64,000 nt of DNA from positions 1-64,000 of the forward strand of contig NZ_UTBG01000054.1 of the NCBI RefSeq assembly GCF_900580675.1, in the 5' to 3' direction. The translations under genes were made by a program, and so were the position numbers. Each line of letters starts with the position of its first letter. The stretch's first letter is position 1. Shown here piece by piece: positions 42,301 to 51,583 of the stretch. Below the pieces are notes generated by a model. That model worked only from the letters and a program-made list of their open reading frames with translations, did no database searches and was not told where the DNA came from. Source of the stretch: Pseudomonas viridiflava (GTDB taxonomy: Bacteria > Pseudomonadota > Gammaproteobacteria > Pseudomonadales > Pseudomonadaceae).

Positions 42301-44205
42301 ATGCTAAGAAATACTTTGATGAATCTAACAGTTAGATCTAAACTAACACTCGGCTTCGCACTGGTTATTGTGCTCACGATGCTGATCGCTCTGACTGGTT
42401 GGAGAGGCATTCTTTCGATGAGTGAGCGAAGTGAGCGTGTATCAGAAATCGCTAAACTAAGTACTCTGACGCGAGATATGCGAATCGCTCGGCTAATCTA
42501 CAGTCATGAGTCAAACGACGAAAATGCTGCTAGCTGGCTTCAAGCGTATGGAAATCTCGAGAGCCATCTTGCCTATCTCGGCAAGGCGCTTGATTCTGAA
42601 CTTAACGTGCCGCATATAAAAATCGCGATTAATGCGATGAGTGATTATAAGGGCTTTTACGAAAGATTGGTTGATGCCACTCATTCTCGCGAAGCAAGCC
42701 GAATTGTATTCGGAAGTAATGGCGAAACCGCGGGAGAGAAGCTCCAAGAGCTCAATCGACTCGCTAATTCATCTGAGGGCAATGGTGGTCAACGAAATTC
42801 AATGTTGCAAGCGCTCACTCTTTTTCAAAAAATGCGTTTCGACGTTCGTGGATATACCTACACACTCAAGCCTGAAGCAGAAAAACAAGCTAGCGATTCC
42901 ATAACCACAACCACAGAGTACATTAAGTCTTTAGAGGGAGTCGGTATCTCACCCAATTTAGTCCGGGAGATTGAGGAGTCAATGGGAAGATACGGAGCTG
43001 CGATTGGTAAATTTTCTGCGGCTCAGCTTGCGATCAACCAAGCTCAGGCTGGAATTTCCAAAAATATTGATATTTTGTTGAGTTCCGCTAACCAATTAGC
43101 AAAAAATCAAATTGAATTGCGTGCTAATGACGTGCGACAAGCAAGTAAGGTTCTAATTATTTGGCTCAGCGTGGCGCTCGTTGTAAGTGTGTTGGCTGCA
43201 TGGGTCATAACTCGCCTGATAGTAGTTCCTCTAAATGAAACCCTGCATTTGGCTAGTAGAGTAGCGACTGGTGATTTGACGTATGATCTGCCCACTACTC
43301 GAAAAGACGAGCTCGGCATGTTACAGGCCAGCATGTATCGAATGACTATGAATTTGCGACAATTGGTAGTCGGTTTGCGGGATGGTGTAACCCAATTGGC
43401 GAGCGCAGCCGAGCAGTTGTCAGCGGTGACAGAACAAACAAGCGCTGGCGTTAATACACAACGCAGTGAAACCGATCAAGTAGCAACCGCGATGAATGAA
43501 ATGGCCGCCACGGTACAGGAAGTCGCTAAAAATGCAGAGCAAGCATCGCACGCGGCTATTAGTGCTTCGAGAGAGGCTCGCGACGGCGATGTTGTGGTAT
43601 CCAGGGCTGTAGTTCAAATCGAAACGCTTGCAAATGAAGTTGGTCGGTCCAAGATTGCGATGGATGAGCTTAAGCAAGAGAGCGACAAGATAGGTGGAGT
43701 GCTTGAAGTGATTAAGGCTGTCGCTGAGCAGACTAACCTGTTAGCGCTCAATGCGGCCATCGAAGCCGCTCGCGCTGGAGAGGCTGGGCGTGGCTTTGCA
43801 GTAGTTGCTGATGAAGTAAGAAGTCTCGCTCAACGTACTCAGAAGTCAACTGAAGAGATTGCGGGGCTTATTGGTGGTTTACACGACCGTACTGCACATG
43901 TAGCTACATCTTTGGAAAAAAGCCGCTTGCTCACGGATAACAGCGTAGGGTTGACCAAAGAAGCAGGGGCATCTATTGGAAGTATTAGCCGATCAATTTC
44001 AACGATCGAATCAATGAACCAACAAATTGCAGCCTCCGCTGAAGAGCAAAGTGCCGTCGCCGAAGAAATTAACCGAAGTGTTCTGAACGTGCGCGATATC
44101 TCCGAGCAGACAGCATCTGCAAGCGAGGAGACCGCTGCATCTAGCGCAGAGCTCGCGAGACTGGGTGTGCATCTGCAGGGCTTAATGAGCAAGTTCATCA
44201 TATAG
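42301..44205 (+). CDS. Methyl-accepting chemotaxis protein
   Basis: The 634-aa chemoreceptor has an N-terminal membrane helix (about 14-36), a periplasmic helical ligand domain of about 240 residues with four-helix-bundle character, and a second membrane helix (about 282-304, [20 protein letters not shown]). A HAMP domain (about 305-357) and a cytoplasmic signalling domain with the conserved hairpin [20 protein letters not shown] (about 475) follow. It would feed the host CheA/CheW system. The gene is intact, AT-rich, and lies within the prophage boundaries. The ligand is unknown. Confidence 0.95.
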   Translation: MLRNTLMNLTVRSKLTLGFALVIVLTMLIALTGWRGILSMSERSERVSEIAKLSTLTRDMRIARLIYSHESNDENAASWLQAYGNLESHLAYLGKALDSELNVPHIKIAINAMSDYKGFYERLVDATHSREASRIVFGSNGETAGEKLQELNRLANSSEGNGGQRNSMLQALTLFQKMRFDVRGYTYTLKPEAEKQASDSITTTTEYIKSLEGVGISPNLVREIEESMGRYGAAIGKFSAAQLAINQAQAGISKNIDILLSSANQLAKNQIELRANDVRQASKVLIIWLSVALVVSVLAAWVITRLIVVPLNETLHLASRVATGDLTYDLPTTRKDELGMLQASMYRMTMNLRQLVVGLRDGVTQLASAAEQLSAVTEQTSAGVNTQRSETDQVATAMNEMAATVQEVAKNAEQASHAAISASREARDGDVVVSRAVVQIETLANEVGRSKIAMDELKQESDKIGGVLEVIKAVAEQTNLLALNAAIEAARAGEAGRGFAVVADEVRSLAQRTQKSTEEIAGLIGGLHDRTAHVATSLEKSRLLTDNSVGLTKEAGASIGSISRSISTIESMNQQIAASAEEQSAVAEEINRSVLNVRDISEQTASASEETAASSAELARLGVHLQGLMSKFII

Positions 44206-44756
44206 GCCTGAGAATAAAGTAGTTCAGAAATTGATAAGCAGTGCGGATCTCAGAGAGGGGAGCCGCACTGAGAGTCCAGTAGATTATTCGAGATACTTCA
44301 ACACCATTTGAAGGTGCTATGTCAGAAATATTGGATTCGTAGCTCGGTAAAAATCTGTTTAATGTCCCCGGAGTTTTCGCCAATCACTAATTAAGCACCA
44401 CACACGTTAATGCCCAGTTCACCCGATCTATGTTCATCGGATTGGACCGTTAATTCCATCAGAGCTGCTCCTAGCGCGGGCTGATTTTCGTACTTTCCTG
44501 CAAGCGAGTGAGCGAGTATTGCTTTGTTGTTTGCGCTACTCAGTCAAAAGTTTTAAGTATGGCAGCGCGGGCAATTGTTACGGGAGCAACTGCTTAACCT
44601 CTTGCGAGCATAGCTTATGACGTTTGGAGAGCCCATCCAGAGCCAATTAGGCGTTTATGCTACTGCATGTATGCTTACATTCCAGCCTACAATACAGGCC
44701 CTTCCCTGATATATCCCACATACCCCTACACAATCGGCGTGTGCTGCCTGAGCGGT
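44206..44756. other. Intergenic region after the chemoreceptor
   Basis: No gene is supported in these 551 bp. A hairpin AGTGCGG (44240-44246) / CCGCACT (44263-44269) follows the MCP but lacks a T-run. Confidence 0.4.
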
Positions 44757-45095
44757 TTACTCCTTTTGGATGCGGTCCCACTCGTTCGAGTACTGTTCGG
44801 TCTCGTTGATGCAGTTTTCGCAGAGAGCGGCCTCGTAGTACCCCTCCTGTTCCAGTGCTGTTGCTAGCTCTGCACCTTCGAGGATTACCTGGCAATCGTT
44901 ATGGTAGCCGCCTGGATCCGTAACGCCCTCACATGCTCTCTGGAGATGGGGCGTAATGACTGCCTTTTGAAGGTCACTCAACTGGTCGAAGCCTTTGTCC
45001 ACGGCGAGCTTGGCTATTCCGCTAACCTTGGGGTCTTCGTTATCCAAATGGCGTTTGTCAAGCAGCTGTTTCAAAACCTCGATATCTTCGCTCAT
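44757..45095 (-). CDS. Hypothetical protein with Cys pairs, divergent from HEPN gene
   Basis: The 112-aa protein starts MSEDIEVLKQLLDKRHLDNE and contains HLQRACEGVTDPGGYHNDCQ and a CENC motif near the C-terminus, so four cysteines could bind a metal. The look is that of a conserved mobile-element protein, but I do not recognise the family. It is divergent from the HEPN-domain gene, 279 bp apart, and might be functionally linked. Confidence 0.65.
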   Translation of the reverse strand: MSEDIEVLKQLLDKRHLDNEDPKVSGIAKLAVDKGFDQLSDLQKAVITPHLQRACEGVTDPGGYHNDCQVILEGAELATALEQEGYYEAALCENCINETEQYSNEWDRIQKE

Positions 45096-45374
45096 GCAGC
45101 ACTCCTCGGGTCACGCTCCGTATGAAGCATGACGATAGCACCAAGGATTAAAGCTTAGGGAAAAATTAGGGCAAATTAAGGGCCGTCCTAGACCTCTTGA
45201 GGCTACTGGGAAGGGGCTGAACCATTGTATTTGCAGGGCAGAAGCGGCCTGTAGAAACTCTAGAAGGGGTCCGAATCACTATCGGACTACCGGTTAAATA
45301 TTTGTTATGTTTCAGAGCTAAAGACGGTGAATAAAGTTATTTGCGAAATTCTTCGCTCAAATAAGGAGAGTAAA

Positions 45375-46721
45375 ATGGAAATGCCTCCAAAAGATGTAAG
45401 GAAAGCCGAGGCTGATATAATGATAGTTCTTTCCAGTAAGTCACATTTGACTGGGTTGCAGGTGTTCAATGAACTAAAGGGTATTGAATCGCTCTACAGA
45501 GAAATTGGAAAGCCCGGCGGCGGGAAAATTTATTTGTCGAATAAAGCCAATGATAGTTTTTTAAGATTGGTGGGCGCGGTAGGGGAGTATTTGCCGAGCA
45601 GAGATTTCGTGGGGCGCGATGATATTTACAGAGCATGCAAGACTGTTGTTGGAGCGCTTTGTGAGGAAGGAGCTCGGAAGTTGGACGCTCAGTCTTTCAT
45701 TAATGCCGCTGAGAAAATAATTGCGGCAACGATCCAGCCTCATAGGTTTTACACGACTTTGGATGGCGTGCATTTCGAGGATTTCACAGAGTTAGAGGTA
45801 GGCCGGCTGTCTATACACAAGTCTGATTTGACGATTCTTCAAAAGAGTGAGGCGCATCAAAAAACTCGCGACTCCCTGTGGCGAGGAATGGGAGAAGCCT
45901 TATGGATCACCGGGGAAATAACCGGGAGCCACAAAGAATGTGAAAGAATTTTTTTTGAGAACGTAAAATTAGCTTGCGGACTTCTTACGCTTTCTTTGGC
46001 TATGGCCGGGGAGTGGGGTGTAGTTGGGCAACGGTTAGCGCCATGCATGGATACTCGTTCAAGACCAAGCACTTCCAGCTGGTTCTCTATTGCAACGGAA
46101 TCCAAACAGTTGTGCGCCAGTACTTCGTGGGGTGGGAACTCTTTACAGCGCCTGGAAAAAAAATTTGTATCTGACCTTCTTGAGAGAGACTGGTTCCAGA
46201 ATCTGATAGGAATACTTCAAGGTGATGGAAAGTCAGATGTTGAGCAGGCAATCCAGCGTGGCGTTTACTGGTACTTCGACGCTCAGATGGACACGTCGCT
46301 TGAAATGCAAATGGTCAAGTTTTGGAGTTGCATAGAATGCATTTTTTCGTTTATGAACGATGGCCAAACCACAACATCGATAAGGAATGGTATGGTCGGT
46401 ATGTTCATACTTGGAGGTTACCGGCTCGTTGATGAGAAGGAGATGACATCGCTACGAAGTCAGATAAAAGCGCTCTATGAACTACGTTGTGGCGCGGTGC
46501 ATGACGCAAAGCATAACCATGTTAGTCAGCGAGACGTTGCGCTGGTAAGTAAATGGGCCGCGTGGGTAATGATAGAAGTAGCAGGGTTAGCTGTCGCAGG
46601 ATTCAAAACCCGAAAAGAAATCAAAATACAAACGGATTATTGGTTCGAAAAACTCCAAGGGCAGTTAACGCCGACCGCAGAAAAATGCCCTACATGTGGG
46701 AGTAGAATTACCCAGTCCTAG
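45375..46721 (+). CDS. HEPN-domain (ApeA-like C-terminus) protein, candidate anti-phage effector
   Basis: The 448-aa protein starts at ATG 45375 behind AAGGAG; a GTG at 45327 has no such site. The N-terminal 280 residues are uncharacterised. The C-terminal third has the pattern of ApeA-type HEPN domains: MQMVKFWSCIECIFSFM, then LYELRCGAVHDA, giving the R-x4-H ribonuclease motif at Arg371-His376, followed by a helix. A CPTCG zinc-knuckle half lies at Cys438-Cys441. HEPN proteins often cleave RNA in abortive-infection defence. It is AT-rich and placed next to attR, a usual spot for prophage defence cargo. Function inferred. Confidence 0.75.
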   Translation: MEMPPKDVRKAEADIMIVLSSKSHLTGLQVFNELKGIESLYREIGKPGGGKIYLSNKANDSFLRLVGAVGEYLPSRDFVGRDDIYRACKTVVGALCEEGARKLDAQSFINAAEKIIAATIQPHRFYTTLDGVHFEDFTELEVGRLSIHKSDLTILQKSEAHQKTRDSLWRGMGEALWITGEITGSHKECERIFFENVKLACGLLTLSLAMAGEWGVVGQRLAPCMDTRSRPSTSSWFSIATESKQLCASTSWGGNSLQRLEKKFVSDLLERDWFQNLIGILQGDGKSDVEQAIQRGVYWYFDAQMDTSLEMQMVKFWSCIECIFSFMNDGQTTTSIRNGMVGMFILGGYRLVDEKEMTSLRSQIKALYELRCGAVHDAKHNHVSQRDVALVSKWAAWVMIEVAGLAVAGFKTRKEIKIQTDYWFEKLQGQLTPTAEKCPTCGSRITQS

Positions 46722-46726
46722 CCTTC

Positions 46727-46993
46727 ATGCGGGGTCTTGAAAAAGACAATAATTTAGCGCTTGTAGTATGTGGCGTTGGTCAGCCAAGCCACCTATTCAC
46801 GGTTCAATTCGGTGATTCTATGTTGAGAGTCAAGCTTGACTGCCAGGCGCATTACGATTATTCCAAGATCACGAGCGCCGCTCGTGCTCAAAATACGAAT
46901 GCTATTCGCACCCTAGAGAGTCAGGGCGTGAGGCCGCAAGGTCTGGGTGCTGGCTTTATATCCACCAGGATATACTTGGTTGTACTCCATTGA
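46727..46993 (+). CDS. Doubtful small ORF near attR
   Basis: This 88-aa frame (MRGLEKDNNLALVVCGVGQP) lies five bases after the HEPN gene. No ribosome site and no recognised family. It might be a downstream partner or chance. The remaining 46994-47211 holds nothing I can name. Confidence 0.25.
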   Translation: MRGLEKDNNLALVVCGVGQPSHLFTVQFGDSMLRVKLDCQAHYDYSKITSAARAQNTNAIRTLESQGVRPQGLGAGFISTRIYLVVLH

Positions 46994-47211
46994 AGCCGCG
47001 CTATCTGGGTGACAAGTGGGTGGTCGGTACGGGCCCAATCTGCTTTGATACAGCGTGAAACCGATAAAGCGGGGTGGGGCGGGTGTGGGCAAAAACAGTT
47101 CCCAAACTAATTTCGCGGCCCTTGTAGAATAAGGCTTGTAGCTTGATGGCTAGCTGAGAGTTATGGAACGCCGGCCAACGTCAACGCCCCGGGCCGCTTG
47201 AGTTCGCATAT

Positions 47212-47279
47212 CGGTCTTGAAAACCGGCGAACGTTAATAGCGTTCCCAGGGTTCGAATCCCTGGTTTCCCGCCAAGATT
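47212..47279 (+). repeat. attR core: second copy of the tRNA-Ser 3' repeat
   Basis: These 68 bp are identical to 4617-4684. Upstream sequence (CTTGAGTTCGCATAT) is not tRNA, so this is only the 3' half and cannot fold as a tRNA. It marks the right end of the intact prophage and the left end of the remnant element that follows. Confidence 0.95.
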
Positions 47280-47287
47280 TACTCAAG

Positions 47288-47310
47288 AGCCCCGCTATTG
47301 CGGGGCTTTT
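47288..47310 (+). terminator. Intrinsic terminator after attR
   Basis: AGCCCCGC / GCGGGGCT with TTT, homologous in position to 4691-4713. It comes from the next element or the original chromosomal tRNA terminator. Confidence 0.75.
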
Positions 47311-47381
47311 GCGTTTCTGGGGTACGGGTATTTCGTCACCGATTTTCGCACGCGTTCCATTACTATTGTGGGAGTGTTCCA

Positions 47382-48190
47382 TTTCGTCATCCGCTTTCCA
47401 TGCCTGTTGATCAGCAGGTACTTGGATGGATGGCCGACATTCCTTTCAGTTATCTCCCTGACCAATTTCCCAAGACTGTTTTCTCCCGATTCTGTGCGCG
47501 TCAGTATCCTCAGCTTCTGCCCGGTTTTCCCTTGCGTGACCAGGAAGTAATCGCCCTCAGTGTCATCGCTGCGCATGATGATCACGTCAGCTGGCCGCTG
47601 GCCGGTTAAGTAGCCAAGATCCATAGCTTCCTTCAGTTCAGGTTCTGCCATCCCGTAAACCGCATCCCAGACCACAGCGTTGGCGTAGTAATCGCGCGGG
47701 ACATCTTTATTTTTCCTTACGCCTTGGCAAGGGTTCTCCCGCTCGGTAAGCCCCCACTCACGAGCCATATTGAACACATGTGACAGAAGGGCGATCTCCC
47801 TATTGGTTCGAACTTTGGCCGTTCGGGCATTGCGATAGCCGGCGATGTTGGCTGGCGTGATCGAGTCAATGGGAGCGCTATCGAACGTCGGCCTGAGTTG
47901 TTTGAGCTCTGCCAGGTTATCGGTTTGTGTCCGAGCACCCTTTTTCGGAATGGCATCACGAACATAGCGGTCAAAAATGCCCTTCATGATTGTCAGATCA
48001 CCAGGTTTATCTTTGGCCTCCAGTTCTGCCCATTTGAGTCGAGCTTTGTCCAGGTCCTTACCAAGGGGGATGTCCTTGCCGGTGGCATCCCTGTAGTAGA
48101 AGGCGGTCCAGGTGGTGCCGTTCTTACGCTTCCTGGTGCGCTGGTACATGCGCCGTGGGAGGTGGCGGTATTCAGTACTGCGGGGCGCAT
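47382..48190 (-). pseudogene. Truncated integrase of a second, related element
   Basis: The translated product is very similar to the integrase at 4795-5844 (for example IFDRYVRDAIPKKGARTQ, TGQRPADVIIMRSDD). The original ATG at 48190 is followed by a one-base loss near codon 4, leaving an internal start at 48149. Similarity ends at KRMTK (about 47382), before the positions of Arg309, His328 and Tyr338 of the intact enzyme, and the frame then runs into unrelated codons to 47295. It cannot be catalytic. Confidence 0.92.
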
Positions 48191-48191
48191 A

Positions 48192-48240
48192 TCAATTCAC
48201 TCTGGAGAAGTCAGGCGTCCAAGCCGGACGCGCCGGCGGC
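48192..48240 (-). pseudogene. 3' fragment of the excisionase-like gene
   Basis: The last about 15 codons (PARPAWTPDFSRVN then TGA at 48192-48194) match the end of the DUF4224-like protein at 5846. The gene is cut off after that. Its place one base before the integrase copy mirrors the intact prophage. Confidence 0.8.
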
Positions 48241-48255
48241 GGGCCTGAATCCACC

Positions 48256-48600
48256 ATGAATCTTGAACTGATCAACTCCATCGCCTGCGGCCTTATCGCG
48301 CTGTGGGCAGCCTGGTGCGTACTGAGCGGGAAGGTGAGGGACGGCATCATTGGGAAGCTGATCTACTCGACCATCGCCATCAGCGGTTTCGTCGTTATGG
48401 CGCGAAGCCAGAACATCTTCTTCGGCCCGACCAGTGCCGGCCTGACGCTGCATGTGTCCCTGGCCCTGGCCGGCGCCCGGCACATCTTCATGGTCACATA
48501 CTGGCAGCGGGTGAAGGTCTGGCTGTGCCGGACGCTGAACTGCGAGCATTGCTTGCATTGTGACAAGGCGCCAGGCGGTATTGAGCGCCGAGCCAAGTAA
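48256..48600 (+). CDS. Phage-type small membrane protein
   Basis: The 114-aa protein has about three hydrophobic segments (LINSIACGLIALWAAWCVLS; LIYSTIAISGFVVMA; LTLHVSLALAGARHIFMVTY) and a Cys-rich tail (CEHCLHC). I recall similar proteins in Pseudomonas phages near lysis or late genes without a proven role. It is likely a survivor of the second element. Confidence 0.65.
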   Translation: MNLELINSIACGLIALWAAWCVLSGKVRDGIIGKLIYSTIAISGFVVMARSQNIFFGPTSAGLTLHVSLALAGARHIFMVTYWQRVKVWLCRTLNCEHCLHCDKAPGGIERRAK

Positions 48601-48650
48601 TCCGCGCCACGTTTTCGAATGCGCCAAATCGTGTTGAAAGATGGCTGAAG

Positions 48651-49490
48651 TCAGTGGCTTTTTCTCTCTATACTTTTGAAAAGTGATTTGAGATTGGAAG
48701 GGTCTAGGCAGTCAGGTGCTATCGTCTGCGACTGCTTGAAATAGGCCTGAACTTTCGGGTTCGCGAAATCGCCCATAACGGCCAACAGGTAATACCCGTC
48801 GGCGCGAAACTGTTCCAAGCTCAGAGAAACTGGTTCGAAGAAGTCCCTCATAGTGGTCAACGGTAGTTGACGGTTGGCTTCCGTTTTCAGTGAATCTTTG
48901 AAGCAGTACGAGCGTATTGCAGGCAATGGATAATGGTCAGAGTACAGATCTGGTCGCTCTAGGGCATTGGCCAGCTGGCTATACTTGCGAAGAAACTCGG
49001 GGTCATCGAACTTGAATCGCAGGAACGCCTCGTCACAGTCGCGCAACAGCATTATCGCTCCGGCAACCAAGCCTTGATCCGCAGCGCTCTGGTAAAGCGC
49101 GCAGGCTTCTACATGCATAGCCTTATAGCCATTTAGAAAGGTTGCCGCTTTACTCTCTTGCATATTCGCCAACATGAAAGTCGCTACACCGTGCCCTCCG
49201 GCGCTAGCTTTACGCAGCTCGTCCTCATAGGTCTCAAGTCCTTTCGTTGCCTCCTGTATGGATTGGCTCAGTGTGAGTTTGTTAGTTTTGCCCTGCTGTT
49301 CTTTTTCAACCAGCTGATTAGCTCGTTGCTGTATTTCATTAGCTAAAAGCATTGCGTGTTCAAAGACAGCTTCGGCTTCGGGGGATGGCGCAGCCTGCAC
49401 CTCAGCACACAGAGCGATGCTGGAAAGTAGGACTAAAAGACGAAGTTTCAAAGGCGTTTCTTCCGTGATTGCAGTTGTTCGAGTCTCCAT
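48651..49490 (-). CDS. Secreted Sel1/TPR-like hypothetical protein
   Basis: The protein of about 279 aa starts at ATG 49490 (METRTTAITEETPLKLRLLV) with a signal peptide ending near AEVQA. The mature part is helical with Sel1-like units (GHGVATFMLANMQES; ALYQSAADQGLVAGAIMLLR). A longer frame to 49541 is open but the signal peptide favours 49490. Function unknown; probably an effector-neighbour or accessory gene. Confidence 0.65.
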   Translation of the reverse strand: METRTTAITEETPLKLRLLVLLSSIALCAEVQAAPSPEAEAVFEHAMLLANEIQQRANQLVEKEQQGKTNKLTLSQSIQEATKGLETYEDELRKASAGGHGVATFMLANMQESKAATFLNGYKAMHVEACALYQSAADQGLVAGAIMLLRDCDEAFLRFKFDDPEFLRKYSQLANALERPDLYSDHYPLPAIRSYCFKDSLKTEANRQLPLTTMRDFFEPVSLSLEQFRADGYYLLAVMGDFANPKVQAYFKQSQTIAPDCLDPSNLKSLFKSIERKSH

Positions 49491-49608
49491 TACTGTAATG
49501 GATTCAATCAGGCTGGGGTAGTTCACGTGCTTGACCGTCACTCCAGTATGAGTCGGAGTTATTGCGAGGTTTCCGATTGGTGCAGAGTTTCATTGCAGAG
49601 GGTCATAC

Positions 49609-49800
49609 ATGACCAACGTCACCCGCCTGAGGCACTTGCTGCCAATGAGCCCAGAAATCAACGCTGCGCTAGTCGCTCTCGATAAGGCTATTGCTGATGC
49701 CGTGGACGCCGCCAAGGAAGCCGGGCTGTCCCAAGGGCTTATAGTCGGATTGCTCCATGGCCATGCCCATGCACAGACACACCAAATGGTGACCGAATGA
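49609..49800 (+). CDS. Small phage-type protein
   Basis: The 63-aa helical protein (PEINAALVALDKAIADAVDA) ends HGHAHAQTHQMVTE. It overlaps the next gene by four bases. This pair looks like early prophage genes and may derive from an older element. Not recognised further. Confidence 0.6.
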   Translation: MTNVTRLRHLLPMSPEINAALVALDKAIADAVDAAKEAGLSQGLIVGLLHGHAHAQTHQMVTE

Positions 49801-50051
49801 CCGTCAAGGTACTGGAGTTCAAGCGGGAAGACTGGCGCGATGCTGCCAAAACCCTGCGCAAGATTGCCGATGACCTAGATGCCGGTGAGCATCCTGAATG
49901 CACCGTGGGCGCTTTAACGCTGATCGGCGCAAAGGGTGAGGTCACCGTGTTTGGCCTCGGCCCGAAGTGTGACGACCTGCAATGCCTCGGGGCGATGCGC
50001 CTGGGTGAGCAGAAGCTGATTGATGTGCTGCTGGATAACGCGGAAGGGTAG
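49797..50051 (+). CDS. Small phage-type protein, coupled to previous
   Basis: The 84-aa protein (VLEFKREDWRDAAKTLRKIA then GEVTVFGLGPKCDDLQCLGA) is alpha/beta with no motif I can name. It is translationally coupled to the upstream small gene. Confidence 0.6.
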   Translation: MTVKVLEFKREDWRDAAKTLRKIADDLDAGEHPECTVGALTLIGAKGEVTVFGLGPKCDDLQCLGAMRLGEQKLIDVLLDNAEG

Positions 50052-50084
50052 GTGTGCCGCAGGTGAGTGCGGCACGGGTGATTG

Positions 50085-50531
50085 TCACATGCCTCCAAAA
50101 AGTATCTTAGCGCTGACCAATTTCTGGCCGTTGACCGTGAGTGTGCAAAAGCTCTCAGGCATTGTCCTGTCTGGCTCAGTCTTCATAGGATCGCATTTCA
50201 GAACTCCCTTCTTATCGCCGAATGGTAGTTCAAACCCCGCAAGCGTCTTGCTGAACTCCAAAGTGTATTTCTGACCATAGCCCATTCTTGCGATCACGGT
50301 AGGCTCGCCGTCGCTCAGGAATCCGGACGTAGGAAACGCGCACAATGTGCCTTCCACTCGCTCCCCGTCGATGATGTTTGCGTCTGTATAGCAGGCGATT
50401 TGGCTGCGTTTGGTTGCTATCCCACCGGGGCCTAGGTTGGTCCACGTAGCTTGAGGGCCTACGGTGCATCCAGTGAGTGTTAAAGCGCCCAAAAGGCATA
50501 CGAAGAGTGATCTGGCTTTGACGAATGACAT
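50085..50531 (-). CDS. Hypothetical lipoprotein
   Basis: The 148-aa protein has a lipoprotein signal (LFVCLLGALTLTGC, lipobox LTGC with Cys22) and a beta-rich body. Function unknown. Convergent with the small phage-type genes. Confidence 0.7.
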   Translation of the reverse strand: MSFVKARSLFVCLLGALTLTGCTVGPQATWTNLGPGGIATKRSQIACYTDANIIDGERVEGTLCAFPTSGFLSDGEPTVIARMGYGQKYTLEFSKTLAGFELPFGDKKGVLKCDPMKTEPDRTMPESFCTLTVNGQKLVSAKILFGGM

Positions 50532-50607
50532 GAGTATTAGCTTCCTTACTTTTTGAAGTCGCCATCAATACCGGCAACGCGCCACTATTTCAAGCTCAAG
50601 GTAACTT

Positions 50608-51018
50608 ATGGATAGGCCGTACCCTCCATCGTCACTTCTTGAGTTGTCGGAGCTATCCGACTTCGGCATCCGGCTGACTCCGGCACCTAAAGTGTGGGAC
50701 TGGCTCCAAGCCGAGATCCCCGCCGACACCGGCACCATTCACAACGAAGACCATGCCCACCTACTGGATGCAGACATCGGGGTCATGTGGACCTCGTCGA
50801 GCTTCGAGAAGCAGGGTCGTACAGTTCTGGGCCAAACCGAACAGCTTGAGATGCGCGGCCATGACGTCGAGGAGTTCGTCGGAGTCGTCCGCCGCTACGC
50901 TGCAAGCCCTGACGTTCAAGCGTTGGTGGATGCTGCAAACAGTCCTGCTGAGGTGTCTGTTGATCAACAGGTACTTGGACGAATGACCGACATTCCTTTC
51001 GCCTATCTCCCTGACTAA
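50608..51018 (+). pseudogene. Phage putative metallopeptidase gene with internal deletion
   Basis: The 136-aa product starts like a phage protein family I remember as a putative metallopeptidase (IHNEDHAHLLDADIGVMWTS, then GRTVLGQTEQ). It jumps directly to the family C-terminus (MRGHDVEEFVGVVRRYAASP). The middle of about 70 residues that normally contains HExxH-type residues is missing in frame. The end reads into an antisense integrase fragment. A catalytic role is therefore unlikely. Confidence 0.65.
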
Positions 51019-51100
51019 TCTCCCCAAACTGTTTTCCCCGGATTCCGTACGCATCAGGATTCGGAGCTTCTGCCCTGTCTTGCCCTGCGGTTCCAGGAAG
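50957..51100 (-). pseudogene. Fragment of a third related integrase
   Basis: On the minus strand this segment encodes GENSLGRLVREIGERNVGHS and KYLLINRH, plus KTGQ/KLRI upstream with a frame change near 51060. It equals the stretch from about residue 222 to 265 of the intact integrase. Like the copy at 47382 it ends close to the KYLLIN region. Confidence 0.85.
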
Positions 51101-51110
51101 ACGCGCAGAC

Positions 51111-51136
51111 AAAAGCCCGCGAGAAAGGCGGGCTTT
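51111..51136 (-). terminator. Intrinsic terminator
   Basis: AAAGCCCGC / GCGGGCTTT hairpin with an A-run on the left, so it serves the leftward gene at 51155-51583. Confidence 0.7.
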
Positions 51137-51154
51137 AGCGGAGAGGGCGGGCCG

Positions 51155-51583
51155 TCAGAGGCAGTCGGACTTGCCTATCTGAAACTCGACTATCGGTAGG
51201 CTGGTTGAGTCTTTGAAGATGTAGTTAACGGAAAGACCCGACTTCACGAATTCTCCTAGACCTTTTTCAGTACAGGATGCAGAAGCAATAAGCGCTTTTG
51301 CGCTCTTAGCAAACTCATCTGAATCGACTTCGTTTTTCGAAACATTGGTGAGTGTGTATGAGATTCGCATGATCTCATCGTCATAAGTTACCGAATCGAG
51401 GCGAGTTGATTCATCGAGCATCTTCCCGGACTGAGCATTCATGATGACCGCGTAACCTTTAAGCTGGCGTTCCCGCTCCTGCTTTTTCTCTTCCGGAGCA
51501 GACTGTACATGCCATACCTGTACCAAGATAAAAAGCAAAGTCATTGCTAAAAAAAAGATAATCAATCCGCGATATTGCTTCAA
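51155..51583 (-). CDS. Membrane-anchored hypothetical protein
   Basis: The 142-aa protein has one N-terminal membrane helix (GLIIFFLAMTLLFILVQVW) and a soluble domain with three cysteines, one in ASASCTEKGLGEFVKSGL. It appears intact. Function unknown. Confidence 0.65.
   Translation of the reverse strand: MKQYRGLIIFFLAMTLLFILVQVWHVQSAPEEKKQERERQLKGYAVIMNAQSGKMLDESTRLDSVTYDDEIMRISYTLTNVSKNEVDSDEFAKSAKALIASASCTEKGLGEFVKSGLSVNYIFKDSTSLPIVEFQIGKSDCL

Noticed and set aside
47212-47279. Second tRNA-Ser gene at attR
   Set aside because: Only the 3' half is present. The upstream bases do not form acceptor or D-arm, so it is an attachment site, not a tRNA.
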